A stretch of DNA of 64,000 nucleotides. Source: an uncultured Pseudomonadota bacterium (lineage in GTDB: Bacteria > Bdellovibrionota_B > Oligoflexia > Oligoflexales > CAIYRB01). Below the pieces are notes generated by a model. The model saw only the letters and a program-made list of their open reading frames with translations, did not search any database and was not told the origin of the DNA. Below are positions 34,576 through 42,780 of this stretch, one piece after another. Position 1 is the first letter of the stretch; each line of letters begins with the position of its first letter. The position numbers and the translations under genes are program-made. Location of the stretch: contig CAIYRB010000163.1 in the NCBI GenBank assembly GCA_903928445.1, forward strand, positions 1 through 64,000, written 5' to 3'.

Positions 34576-36285
34576 ATGATATCTCGAGGATCCATCCGGA
34601 GCCACCTTCCAGCACTGCTGCTTTGTATGCTTGCCGCGATGTTTCTCGCCACCTTGCCGCATTGGTTGGGCCTTGCGCATTGGCATCGGCCGATTTGGAT
34701 CGCCGACCACGATGAGATGTTCTACTTGGCCATTGTTGGCCAAGCCTATGATAACCATCCTTGGCTCCTCACCGAACCGATGCTCGTCAACGGTCTGCAA
34801 AATCCCTATCCTTGGATCCAGATGATTCCGGGTATTGTCCTCGCCAAAGCCGCTGGACTTGGCCCACTGGCGGTCGGGCTCATCTGGCGTGCAATGGGCG
34901 CGGCATTTATTAGCGTCACTTACTACCTGCTGACCTACCGCATTACCAGGATCAAGGCGTTAGCCGCGTGCCTCACTGTGTCGATCTGTGCGGACGTCGG
35001 TGTGCTCTATTCGATGCCGTTGTTACGCCAGATCCGGTTAGTCGTCAGCTTTCTTTGCGGGCATGGTCAGGGATATTTGGCGACTTATCCGAAGATCGCT
35101 CCATCTTGGCGGATTGTGACGCCGACCCTTAGCCTCGGCTACCTACTTCTGTTTATCTGGTTGCTAACGCGGGCCTTGGAGCAGTTTAATTGGCGGCGGA
35201 CCATCGCCGCCGGCATCGCTTGCGGCCTGTTATTTTACGTCTATTTTTACTTTGTCATGGCCGTCGGCTTAGGTCTTTTTCTCAACATGCTGATCGACGC
35301 AAGGCGGCGGTGGACTTATTTTTTTACGGGATTGATCGGCCTGATTTGTGGTCTACCGAATGTACTGTCGCAATCTGCCTTATCCATGTCGACGTCGAGC
35401 GATTGGCTGCATCGTTGGGATATGTTTGTGACCATTCCCCGCACCAGCGAGCTCCTTATTCCTAAGGTGGCGATCCTATACTCCAGCCTATGTCTCTTTT
35501 GGTGTCTGCTGCGGGCACGGCAGCTGCTCTATCTTTGGGTCTTCGCGTTTTCCGCTTTGGTCTTACTTAATCACCAGATTTTAACCTCGCTGCAGATTCA
35601 AAACTACCACTGGCTCTATACGATCGGCCCAGTCCACGCCGTTTTACTGGTGGCACTGGTCTGGAGTGAAATAGTTAGGCGACCGAGTTGGAAGGGCAAA
35701 TATCTCGCCTCAGTCTATGTGATGACGCCGGTGATCTTCTTGTCAAGTTTATGGCTTAGACATATTGAAGCGACGCAGACCCAGGAAAGTCAGACTGTTC
35801 TGCATGATCTCGAACATTATGAGCAGATGCGCTTTAGTCCTGAAGGTAAGGCCTTGCCGTTGGTGCCCAACGCTTTCGTTGCTGGGCAACAGGATTTTGT
35901 TGATTTTGCCTCGGTGTTGGAAAATCAGCGGCCTTTACTCCACTATACCGTGCTCTCTAGTCCGTCGATCGATGACCAGGAATGGGACGAACGCGCCGCC
36001 CTAAGCGGCTACCTGCAGGCCACCCTGCGAGCGGATTTTGTCTCTGAGCAGCGTCTTGACCTTGAGATTAACTCACCACGCAGCGCGAGCATCCGAGCGA
36101 TCCGACTCGCTGGACGCCTGGCGGCGTTTGACCAAATCAGCGCCGATCCTAGGCCATGGCTAGGTCGGTATCCGGTGCGCTATGTTGCGGTGAAGCCCAA
36201 TGGCATACCGACTGAGTTTGCCGTCAAGCTGAGTATGCAGCCGCTACAGCGCGGTCCTTACTGGGACCTCTGGCGCTTGCCGTGA
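34576..36285 (+). CDS. GT-C-like multi-pass membrane protein of the exopolysaccharide locus
   Basis: 569 residues with about 10-11 membrane helices in the first 400 residues and a soluble C-terminal domain of about 150. The first loop after helix 1 carries acidic residues IADHDEMFYLAIVGQAYDN, in the position of the catalytic Asp/Glu of GT-C transferases that use lipid-linked sugars. This suggests a periplasmic glycosyltransferase that decorates the polymer, but no family is recognised with confidence. Its 3' end overlaps the convergent glycosyltransferase by 42 nt. Confidence 0.55.
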   Translation: MISRGSIRSHLPALLLCMLAAMFLATLPHWLGLAHWHRPIWIADHDEMFYLAIVGQAYDNHPWLLTEPMLVNGLQNPYPWIQMIPGIVLAKAAGLGPLAVGLIWRAMGAAFISVTYYLLTYRITRIKALAACLTVSICADVGVLYSMPLLRQIRLVVSFLCGHGQGYLATYPKIAPSWRIVTPTLSLGYLLLFIWLLTRALEQFNWRRTIAAGIACGLLFYVYFYFVMAVGLGLFLNMLIDARRRWTYFFTGLIGLICGLPNVLSQSALSMSTSSDWLHRWDMFVTIPRTSELLIPKVAILYSSLCLFWCLLRARQLLYLWVFAFSALVLLNHQILTSLQIQNYHWLYTIGPVHAVLLVALVWSEIVRRPSWKGKYLASVYVMTPVIFLSSLWLRHIEATQTQESQTVLHDLEHYEQMRFSPEGKALPLVPNAFVAGQQDFVDFASVLENQRPLLHYTVLSSPSIDDQEWDERAALSGYLQATLRADFVSEQRLDLEINSPRSASIRAIRLAGRLAAFDQISADPRPWLGRYPVRYVAVKPNGIPTEFAVKLSMQPLQRGPYWDLWRLP

Positions 36286-37380
36286 TAGCGCCTCGTCATA
36301 GCACCGTTCAAGGTGCTCCATCATAACGCCAGGCCGATACCTTGCCGCAACCGTGCGCAGGCCTGCGCGGATAAGTTGACCACGCAGGTCCGGATCGTGT
36401 TGTAGGCGTTCGACCTGGCGGCGTAAGTCGGCGCCGTCGCCGGCGGTGAAGTAGAGCCCGTCGACGCCGTCTTGCAACACTTCTGCCGCACCCCCAACCC
36501 GCGACGAGATGACGGCGACTCCAGCCGCTAGTCCCTCGATGAGGGTTAAGCCAAAGGCCTCTTCAAACGAGGCGCTGAGCAGGATATGGCTGCGCGCTAA
36601 GTAGGGCCTAATGTCGCGCTGGAAGCCGGTAAATTGCACTTGGTCGCCAACCTTATGGGCGTTGGCTAGCAGCTGAAGCTGTTCTTGGTAACGCGGAAAG
36701 AACTGGCGAAAGGGCCCGCCAACGATGACTAGTCGCAGTCGCTGGTCGCGCTGCATCAAGGGGGCGAGCGCTTCGATGGCAAAATCCAGGCCCTTGCCCG
36801 GAGCCAGGCGCGAAAGCATCGTGACCACGACATGATCCTTATGCACCTGGTCCGCCTGTGGAGGGATCTGGGTCAATTCCGTCGCTAAAGGGATCACGCG
36901 AATGGGCCATGGTCGCACTTGGGTCTTGGCTTGTTTACCCAGAGTGTAGGCGCTATTGGTCAGCACCAGGCGCGTTGGCAGTAGACTAGCGATGAGGTTG
37001 AGACTGCCGCCGACCGGGCCATGCTGGAACATCACCACCGGTATCTTTCGGCGCCACGCCGCCGCAGCGGCGATGATATGAGCGTAGGGCATGCAGGAGT
37101 GCACTAGCTCAATGCGTTCACCGTCGATCACCTGGGTCACGGCCGATATCGCCTGAGCGACGGCGCGCGGATGCCTAAGACGCAGGAGTCCTGGCAGGCA
37201 ATGAGCCGTAAATCCCAGCCTCGTGGCTTCGCTAACCAAAGGCCCCTGCTGCAAAAACAGCGCTTGCGCTAGGTAGCGCGTTGGGCTGTGACTGCGCAGC
37301 ATCAGCAGCGTGATATTTTCGGCTCCACCCAGGTGGGCATTGGCAAAAACATACAGCACTCGGCGTGGCGGCACCGTCAT
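36244..37380 (-). CDS. GT4-family glycosyltransferase
   Basis: 378 residues. N-terminal YVFANAHLGGAENITLLML; C-terminal VTMLSRLAPGKGLDFAIEAL, then ASFEEAFGLTLIEGLAAGVA with E-x7-E and GGAAEVLQDGVDGLYF. These are textbook GT4 motifs. ATG overlaps the stop of the upstream SLBB gene (ATGA). The C-terminal coding end overlaps the convergent membrane protein gene by 42 nt. Confidence 0.9.
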   Translation of the reverse strand: MTVPPRRVLYVFANAHLGGAENITLLMLRSHSPTRYLAQALFLQQGPLVSEATRLGFTAHCLPGLLRLRHPRAVAQAISAVTQVIDGERIELVHSCMPYAHIIAAAAAWRRKIPVVMFQHGPVGGSLNLIASLLPTRLVLTNSAYTLGKQAKTQVRPWPIRVIPLATELTQIPPQADQVHKDHVVVTMLSRLAPGKGLDFAIEALAPLMQRDQRLRLVIVGGPFRQFFPRYQEQLQLLANAHKVGDQVQFTGFQRDIRPYLARSHILLSASFEEAFGLTLIEGLAAGVAVISSRVGGAAEVLQDGVDGLYFTAGDGADLRRQVERLQHDPDLRGQLIRAGLRTVAARYRPGVMMEHLERCYDEALSRQAPEVPVRTAL

Positions 37381-37877
37381 TTGCGACCAGTAATCAGAAA
37401 GTAGGTCAAAAGCGAGGAGCTGATGATACCGATGATGGTCGAGATGACGGTCAATTTGCGCAGGGTCAGTTCGCCCGATGGAGCGGTTTCGACGTAGATG
37501 ATATCGCCAGCCTTCATGGTCATAGCGCCTTGCTTTGACTCTCCCATCAACTCGTCTCCAGTGACGACGATGATCTCGGTCTGCATACCACTGCCCACGC
37601 TCACCTCGCGGCGCACCGTCACTTTGGCGTTGTCCAGGGCGCCCTTAAGACCACCGGTGACACCGAGTAGGGCGGTTAAGGTGGTGTTATCGGGGATATG
37701 ATGGGTCCCACTCAGGGTCATATCGCCCCATACTTGAACACTGATCAGCAAACGGCCTTCGGGATTGAGGGCGAAGTATTCTTGGGCAGATTTGTTGGCC
37801 TCGGCCTCGGCAGCAAAAGACCTTGCTGGCATGTACACGGCCAGGACCAGGGCCAGGGCTATCCAGCGTTTGAACAT
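37377..37877 (-). CDS. Small SLBB-domain polysaccharide-export-like protein with C-terminal membrane anchor
   Basis: 166 residues from ATG 37877 (AAGGA 5 nt upstream); a longer frame to 38030 lacks a signal at its start. Signal peptide about 1-22 (MFKRWIALAL to SFAA). Then one SLBB-like domain: LISVQVWGDMTLSGTHHIPD, TALLGVTGGLKG and an end MKAGDIIYVET. A hydrophobic helix near the C-terminus (about 143-163) anchors it. Normal Wza-type export proteins have a polysaccharide-export domain before SLBB and are about twice as long; that domain and its lipobox are missing here. It may be a periplasmic collar piece rather than the pore. Confidence 0.65.
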   Translation of the reverse strand: MFKRWIALALVLAVYMPARSFAAEAEANKSAQEYFALNPEGRLLISVQVWGDMTLSGTHHIPDNTTLTALLGVTGGLKGALDNAKVTVRREVSVGSGMQTEIIVVTGDELMGESKQGAMTMKAGDIIYVETAPSGELTLRKLTVISTIIGIISSSLLTYFLITGRK

Positions 37878-38004
37878 GGAGTTCCTTCGTTTAACCACGG
37901 GACCATGGACTCTGCTAAGATAGTTTATCATATTCGGCCGGCAGCGATGAGTGGAGGAGGCCGTCATTAAAACCGATTCGCAGGTGCAAACTCCTGGGGA
38001 GACG

Positions 38005-38790
38005 ATGGCCACGCTAAGGGTCGCATGCAAGATGCATGTGCTGGCCCAAATGTGGACTCATGTCGACGCTAGGCCGATCACCGTGCGGTTTCTGCAGAGC
38101 TGGCTGCTGCTGGTTCGGGTGCTCCCTCTGCGGTTGGAAGCTGACGCCGGCATTGCCGGCTTTCGCAGCGGGGCCTCCTGCCAGCTCGGCTTTCGCGTGA
38201 ATCATGTCAGCGTGCTGACCCAGCTAAGAATCATCCTGCGGTTTCGCCGCCTGCTGCTTTGCGCGAGGCCGCGGCAGCTGCAAATTCCGCAGGGCCGTGC
38301 GAGTCGCCGCGCCTCCGTGTTGCAAAGCCGTGCTGTCGTCTGCGAATTAAGCCCGGAAATCAGCCGGTTCGTAGCTGGAGATAGCTCAGAGCGTAGCTTG
38401 GCAAATCATTGCATCATTGAAGTATGTGATATCTCGATGGGCGGCATGCGACTGAAATTAGCCAACACCAGGCGTTCGATGGTTTTTCATATCGGCCAGG
38501 TCCTGACTGGCACCGTGGTGAGAGAGCAGCCCGCTGCCGAGGACTCGCTATGGTTTGTCAGTGATGTAAGCGTGAATAATGTCTTGGTTCGTGATGATTG
38601 GCAGGCAAATTCGGAGTCGGGCGCCATGGTTCGCGTCAAAACGACCTACTTGGGCTTGGTTTTTTCCCAGACCTCGGAAGTGGCTCGCGAAGTCCTGCGG
38701 CGCATGCTTCATACCATCGATCCAAGCGCTTTAGCCTCGGTTGATGCTGAGGACCTAGCACTTGTCGCGAATCGCGGCAAAGGTGTGTAA
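38005..38790 (+). CDS. PilZ-domain protein, predicted c-di-GMP receptor
   Basis: About 261 residues from ATG 38005 (GGGGAG just upstream); the frame also allows GTG at 37951. N-terminal 90 residues are basic and hydrophobic with no known domain. The PilZ signature is in the second half: RASRR (R-x3-R, residues 98-102) and DISMGG (D-x-S-x2-G, residues 142-147), both needed for c-di-GMP binding. It would report c-di-GMP to the surrounding exopolysaccharide system, by contact with an unknown partner. Divergent from the SLBB gene and overlapping the convergent priming-transferase gene by 36 nt. Confidence 0.75.
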   Translation: MATLRVACKMHVLAQMWTHVDARPITVRFLQSWLLLVRVLPLRLEADAGIAGFRSGASCQLGFRVNHVSVLTQLRIILRFRRLLLCARPRQLQIPQGRASRRASVLQSRAVVCELSPEISRFVAGDSSERSLANHCIIEVCDISMGGMRLKLANTRRSMVFHIGQVLTGTVVREQPAAEDSLWFVSDVSVNNVLVRDDWQANSESGAMVRVKTTYLGLVFSQTSEVAREVLRRMLHTIDPSALASVDAEDLALVANRGKGV

Positions 38791-39579
38791 AAAAATTATG
38801 AGCTCCTGCCGGCCACCGAGCTGGTTCAAATAGGCAATATCCCAGTTGAAGCGGCTTGGGTCGACGACCACTGACCTGGCTTTGATCTGGGCTAGGCCGG
38901 TCAGTCCCGCTGGAACAGCGTAACGGCAAAAGGCATCCTCAGGGATCTTTAAGGCCTCTTCGGTGCTTAGCGGGCGTGGGCCGATGAGCGACATATCGCC
39001 GACTAAGATGTTGAACAATTGTGGCAGTTCGTCCAGGCTCCAGCGCCTGAGAAAGCGGCCAAGCGGCGTGATGCGCAAATCCTCGGTCACGGTGGGCCGA
39101 CGATACCGCATGAGAGTCATATCGAAAATCGGTACAACTTTCTCCATTTCCACATGCATAGTGCGAAATTTCAAGATGGTAAAGGTGCGCAGGCGAAAGC
39201 CAACGCGAGGCTGTAAGAACAAGATGGGGCCTTTGCTCGTCAACCGAATCAAGAGGGCGATGGTGGCAAGGAGTGGAGACAAGGCAAGCAATGCCGATGC
39301 GGCAAAGGCCATGTCGAACAGGCGTTTAGCCAGACGAAAGCGCCAGCCGACGCGGCTTGGATTGTAATTGAGGTTGGCCATGAGCCGCAGCCGCGCCGGA
39401 TAATCCCAGGACTTTAGGTCGACGGTTTTATCAAAGGCCTCACTCCAGGCATGAAGGGTGGTATCTTGCTCGGCTACGGTCAGCTCCGCTTTCTGTGCCA
39501 AAGCGGATCCCTCAGGCTCAGACTGGCCCTCAGACTTTATGCCCAACTGCATGGGGCTAGTGCTTGCATCCATTTGCAT
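38755..39579 (-). CDS. WcaJ/WbaP-type priming sugar-phosphate transferase
   Basis: Starts the repeat unit by moving a hexose-1-phosphate from a nucleotide sugar to undecaprenyl phosphate. 274 residues: soluble N-terminal extension of 80 residues, a hydrophobic re-entrant helix near 88-112, then the catalytic domain with KFRTM (137-141), DELPQ (183-187, catalytic Asp-Glu) and SLIGPRP (197-203). This is the short, PglC-like core without the four extra N-terminal membrane helices of WcaJ/WbaP. It follows a GT4 gene by 18 nt in the same operon. The sugar is unknown. Confidence 0.92.
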   Translation of the reverse strand: MQMDASTSPMQLGIKSEGQSEPEGSALAQKAELTVAEQDTTLHAWSEAFDKTVDLKSWDYPARLRLMANLNYNPSRVGWRFRLAKRLFDMAFAASALLALSPLLATIALLIRLTSKGPILFLQPRVGFRLRTFTILKFRTMHVEMEKVVPIFDMTLMRYRRPTVTEDLRITPLGRFLRRWSLDELPQLFNILVGDMSLIGPRPLSTEEALKIPEDAFCRYAVPAGLTGLAQIKARSVVVDPSRFNWDIAYLNQLGGRQELIIFLHTFAAIRDKC

Positions 39580-39597
39580 AGGTCCACCGTGTCTAGA

Positions 39598-40752
39598 TTA
39601 GCTGGCATTAGCCAACTGCTGTTTAGGATCGTCTTCGGTCAGGGCTTCTATGGTGGCGCGGTAGCGTTCGGCGAAGCGTTCCCGCGTTAACTCGTTTTGC
39701 CAAAAGCGCATGTTCCCCTCGCCGCAGCTGCGGCGCTTGGCTGGGTCGGCGAGGAGCTGTTGCAGGGCGCTGCGCAGAGCCGCGGTGTTTTCGGGAGGAA
39801 CCACGGCGCCGCACTGGCCGCCGCGCGCCAAATAAGCCACGCCAGTCGCCAAGCTGGTGGTGATCACCGGTTTGCCGTAGGAAAAGGCCTCGGCAATCAC
39901 CAGACCGTAGGCCTCAGCAGCCGTCCGCGACGGCGCGACGAGGATATCGCAGCTGGACAGACGCTGCTGCTTTTCGCCGTCGGACACATGCCCGACAAAG
40001 CTGACCTGGCTGGTGATGTTGAGCGATCTGCATTGCGCAACAAGTGCTTCGCGCTCTGGACCAACGCCGATGATCGTCAACTTCCACGCGCCTTGCAGTC
40101 CGCTAAGGGCCTCAAGTAGCAGATCAAAGCCCTTATATTTAACCAAACGACCGATCGCCAGCAGCTCCATCCCACTGCTGGGTGGCCGCTGCAGCTGAGC
40201 CACGGCGGGTGCGGTAGGGAAGGGGATGATATCGGTCTTGGCACTGAGGCCTTGCATCGACACAAGGCCAGCGGCGAGTTCTCTGCTTGCTGCGATCAGG
40301 CGGACGCTACGACGCAGGAGGGGCTTCTGTACCAAGGCCTCCCACAGTCGCCCGAGCTTTGGCCAGCGCACCATTCCGACATGCATGATCGGCACGACCT
40401 TCGGCCACAAGTGCTTGGGCGTGGACATCAGGTATTTAAGCAGCGCCGCCTCGGCGAGGGGATTGGGTAAATGTACGTGCACGACGTCGCAGCTTTTTAG
40501 ATAGGATTCCAGACGGAAGAAATCCGGAGCAAACGGCACCGGACCAAAGCGGCCATAGACAGGCAACGGCGCCAGCTCGATGCCGCGTCGACTCGGTTGC
40601 GGCAGTGCGCCGCCCGGGTCGGCGCCAACGATCACAACCCTTGCGCCCATGGCAACCCCGGCGCAGGCGAGCTCCTCAGTCACCGCCTCCATGCCGCCGC
40701 TATAGGACGGTAGGTATTTGGCTAAATGGACAATGGTCAGAGCGCGTGACAT
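39598..40752 (-). CDS. GT4-family glycosyltransferase
   Basis: 384 residues from ATG 40752, with AGGAGG 9 nt upstream; TTG at 40761 lies inside the ribosome-site region. N-terminal LAKYLPSYSGGMEAVTEELA is the GT4 glycine loop; C-terminal LAIGRLVKYKGFDLLLEAL and RTAAEAYGLVIAEAFSYGKP with E-x7-E. First gene of a two-gene reverse operon with the priming transferase, so it may add the second sugar. Confidence 0.9.
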   Translation of the reverse strand: MSRALTIVHLAKYLPSYSGGMEAVTEELACAGVAMGARVVIVGADPGGALPQPSRRGIELAPLPVYGRFGPVPFAPDFFRLESYLKSCDVVHVHLPNPLAEAALLKYLMSTPKHLWPKVVPIMHVGMVRWPKLGRLWEALVQKPLLRRSVRLIAASRELAAGLVSMQGLSAKTDIIPFPTAPAVAQLQRPPSSGMELLAIGRLVKYKGFDLLLEALSGLQGAWKLTIIGVGPEREALVAQCRSLNITSQVSFVGHVSDGEKQQRLSSCDILVAPSRTAAEAYGLVIAEAFSYGKPVITTSLATGVAYLARGGQCGAVVPPENTAALRSALQQLLADPAKRRSCGEGNMRFWQNELTRERFAERYRATIEALTEDDPKQQLANAS

Positions 40753-40776
40753 CCCTTCCAACCTCCTAAATCCTCC

Positions 40777-40793
40777 GATGTAGTGGCTACATC
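40777..40793 (-). promoter_or_regulatory. Leader hairpin before the GT4/priming-transferase operon
   Basis: Perfect 7-bp inverted repeat GATGTAG / CTACATC with a 3-nt loop, about 10 nt upstream of the AGGAGG ribosome site on the minus strand. The interval further upstream (40830-40890) is strikingly AT-rich and probably holds the promoter. It could be an mRNA leader structure or an operator. Confidence 0.35.
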
Positions 40794-40935
40794 TCGAGAC
40801 CTACAGGTACTATCGGAAGGGTTTAGCAATGCCTTTAGGAAAATTTTTTAAACAGACAAATTACAATAAATATCATCTATTACGCTTAGTCCCCGGACAG
40901 GGAAGACGCCGTTTCGGCTGCTCAGGGACTCTATA

Positions 40936-40970
40936 GAGCGGCGTGGCCGTCTGCATGACCACGCCCGCTC
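40936..40970 (-). terminator. Probable terminator of the PA14 lipoprotein gene
   Basis: Inverted repeat GAGCGGCGTGG / CCACGCCCGCTC with one bulged base and a 12-nt loop, 16 nt after the stop at 40986 on the minus strand. An alternative outer pair TATAGAG/CTCTATA is also present. No T-tract follows, so it may need Rho or only protect the RNA end. Confidence 0.4.
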
Positions 40971-40985
40971 AGCCTCTATACAAAC

Positions 40986-42596
40986 TTAATTCGCTTTAGG
41001 ACGGCTAAAGACATTGGCTGGGATGATGCTGAAGGCGCTATCATTAGGTCCCTTCCAGGCCAGCTGTAGCGCCAGGTAGATCGGGGGTCCTTGAAAGTAA
41101 TCCAAACGGAACGAATGCATCCCCGCGGTCATCTGTACTGGAGCGCCAGTCGCCGTTTGGATCGAATGGACGCCATCATCATTGGCGACGACTTGACCAT
41201 CGATATAGAGCACTGCACCATCGTCCGCGTTTAACTGAAAGGCGTAGGCACCAGGTGAGGGAATATTGATCTGGCCCTGAAAGCGCACCGAGAACCACGC
41301 AGTCAAGCTGGGAAAGCCAGGGAAACCTTGCTGATAAGGGGTGTTAGGCACATCAAAGTTGGCCAAGACGATGTTGGCGATCGGCGTTTGCGTAAACCAA
41401 GCGGCGGTTAGCGTGGCCGTGCTTACCTGTTGGCCAGCGGGAATGGCAAAGACATTGCCGACTGGGCCCTGGGTGGTGCCGTTGTCAACGACGCCGATAG
41501 CACCGTCGGCAAGCAAACGGATGCTGCAGGTACCGCTAGTATCACCAGCCTTGTTTGGCGTGGCGATGATCTTCACATCAAACGAGGAGGTGATGACTGC
41601 GGGTGCCTGGTAAACCGCTTGGTGCGAGCCTGCGGCGCCGGGGACGACCTTGCCGATATCCACCGGCGGCGTCAGAGTATCAGGCACGATCTGATAGCTG
41701 ACGTCGCCACTCACGCCGCTCCAGGTGAGGAGCGTGGTTGTTGCTGCCTTAACGATGCTTTCTCTGGTCGCGCAGACCAAGCCGCCGGTGACCATGACCG
41801 TGGTGCTACCCGTAGCACCACCCAGCGTAGCGGTGATCGTCGTCGAGCCCGAATTGGGTATGGTGATGAGGCTCTCGTTGCCGGGCGCGCCAGTGATTGT
41901 GGCAACACCGCCGCTGGGGGGGGTGCCGCCAGCGCCCTGGCTTTTGATCTTTTGACCGTTGACCCCCCAATCGACTTGGGATGTCACCTCCGTCGTGTGG
42001 CCGTCGCTGTAGGTCGCGATCGCTTTGACGGTGGCTGGTGTCCCTGCGCTCAGTGTCGATGTCGTCACCACAGCGATTGCGACGATCTGTGCCGAGGTGA
42101 TGGTGACTTGTGCCTGGGCAATGACTCCACCACTGCTAGCGGTGAGTGTGGCGATGCCGATCTTTGTCGCCTTGATCAGACCCGGATGGTTTACGGCATC
42201 GCTGGCTTCAAGCGCACTACCGTCGCCAGTGCTCCAGGTGACCTGGGCGGTGATGTCCTTCTTGCTGCCGTCGCTCATCGTGCCGGTCGCGGTGAATTGC
42301 TGAGTGGCACCGTCGCCTAAGGTCGGAGTTCCGGGGGTGATGGTGATGCTTGTTAGAACCACCGCAGACGCAGCTTTAGACCCATCCGTACTAGCAGCGG
42401 CAGCCGCAGACGACGCATCGTCTGGGTCTTTTTGCGGTGCTGAATCGTGCTGCGCGGTGGCGTCGCCTGGGGACGGCGCGGCGCCGCCGGCCACGGCGGC
42501 AGAGGTCAAGGAGTGGCTGGATTCCTGTTTGAACGCAGTGGGATTGTTGCCGCAGCTGATGCACAGAAATAACCCGATGATCTTGATTTGCCGCAT
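40986..42596 (-). CDS. Lipoprotein with bacterial Ig-like (Big2) domains and a PA14 domain
   Basis: 536 residues. Short signal with a possible lipobox CISC (Cys15). After a Ser/Ala-rich linker, two Big2-type domains lie at about 78-180 (LTSITITPGTPTLGDGATQQ) and 180-275 (with YSDGHTTEVTSQVDW). Residues about 385-530 form a PA14 domain: TLTAAWFTQ, NADDGAVLYIDGQVV, MTAGMHSFRLDYFQG, ALQLAWKGP. PA14 domains bind glycans, and Big2 domains act as extracellular spacers, so a cell-surface carbohydrate-binding role is likely. Its position next to the exopolysaccharide locus fits this. Start lies 184 nt from the next gene. Confidence 0.8.
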   Translation of the reverse strand: MRQIKIIGLFLCISCGNNPTAFKQESSHSLTSAAVAGGAAPSPGDATAQHDSAPQKDPDDASSAAAAASTDGSKAASAVVLTSITITPGTPTLGDGATQQFTATGTMSDGSKKDITAQVTWSTGDGSALEASDAVNHPGLIKATKIGIATLTASSGGVIAQAQVTITSAQIVAIAVVTTSTLSAGTPATVKAIATYSDGHTTEVTSQVDWGVNGQKIKSQGAGGTPPSGGVATITGAPGNESLITIPNSGSTTITATLGGATGSTTVMVTGGLVCATRESIVKAATTTLLTWSGVSGDVSYQIVPDTLTPPVDIGKVVPGAAGSHQAVYQAPAVITSSFDVKIIATPNKAGDTSGTCSIRLLADGAIGVVDNGTTQGPVGNVFAIPAGQQVSTATLTAAWFTQTPIANIVLANFDVPNTPYQQGFPGFPSLTAWFSVRFQGQINIPSPGAYAFQLNADDGAVLYIDGQVVANDDGVHSIQTATGAPVQMTAGMHSFRLDYFQGPPIYLALQLAWKGPNDSAFSIIPANVFSRPKAN

Positions 42597-42705
42597 GATT
42601 TACCCGTCTCTAAGAAGTTGTTTAGGGGCACATGCGATGCTGCTAAGGCATCTTAAAACCCATGTCGTCCCCTGCCCGTCAGAACTTGAATAGACCTTTG
42701 GCCGA

Positions 42706-42757
42706 TATTCGAATGAACGAATACAGGTCAATTCTTGTAGGAGGTTAAAGCTACAAG
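42706..42757. promoter_or_regulatory. Two inverted repeats upstream of the PA14 lipoprotein gene
   Basis: TATTCG-AATGAA-CGAATA (42706-42723) and CTTGTAG-N10-CTACAAG (42734-42757) are both perfect. They sit in the 184-nt interval where the promoter of the minus-strand lipoprotein should be (TTGACC on the minus strand at 42731-42726). They may be operator sites; the second could instead terminate the upstream minus-strand gene at 42781. Confidence 0.35.
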
Positions 42758-42780
42758 TGACGCCTCTGCTGCGGGCGCAA

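Noticed and set aside
22016-40752. Lipopolysaccharide O-antigen locus instead of exopolysaccharide
   Set aside because: Not excluded, but the SLBB and Wzc-like proteins and PilZ input favour exported polysaccharide; no WaaL-specific feature can be told apart from Wzy by eye.
41430-42320. 296-codon plus-strand frame antisense to the PA14 lipoprotein
   Set aside because: Arises from GC-rich codon structure of the real gene; composition (Asp/Arg/Gly-rich) is not protein-like.
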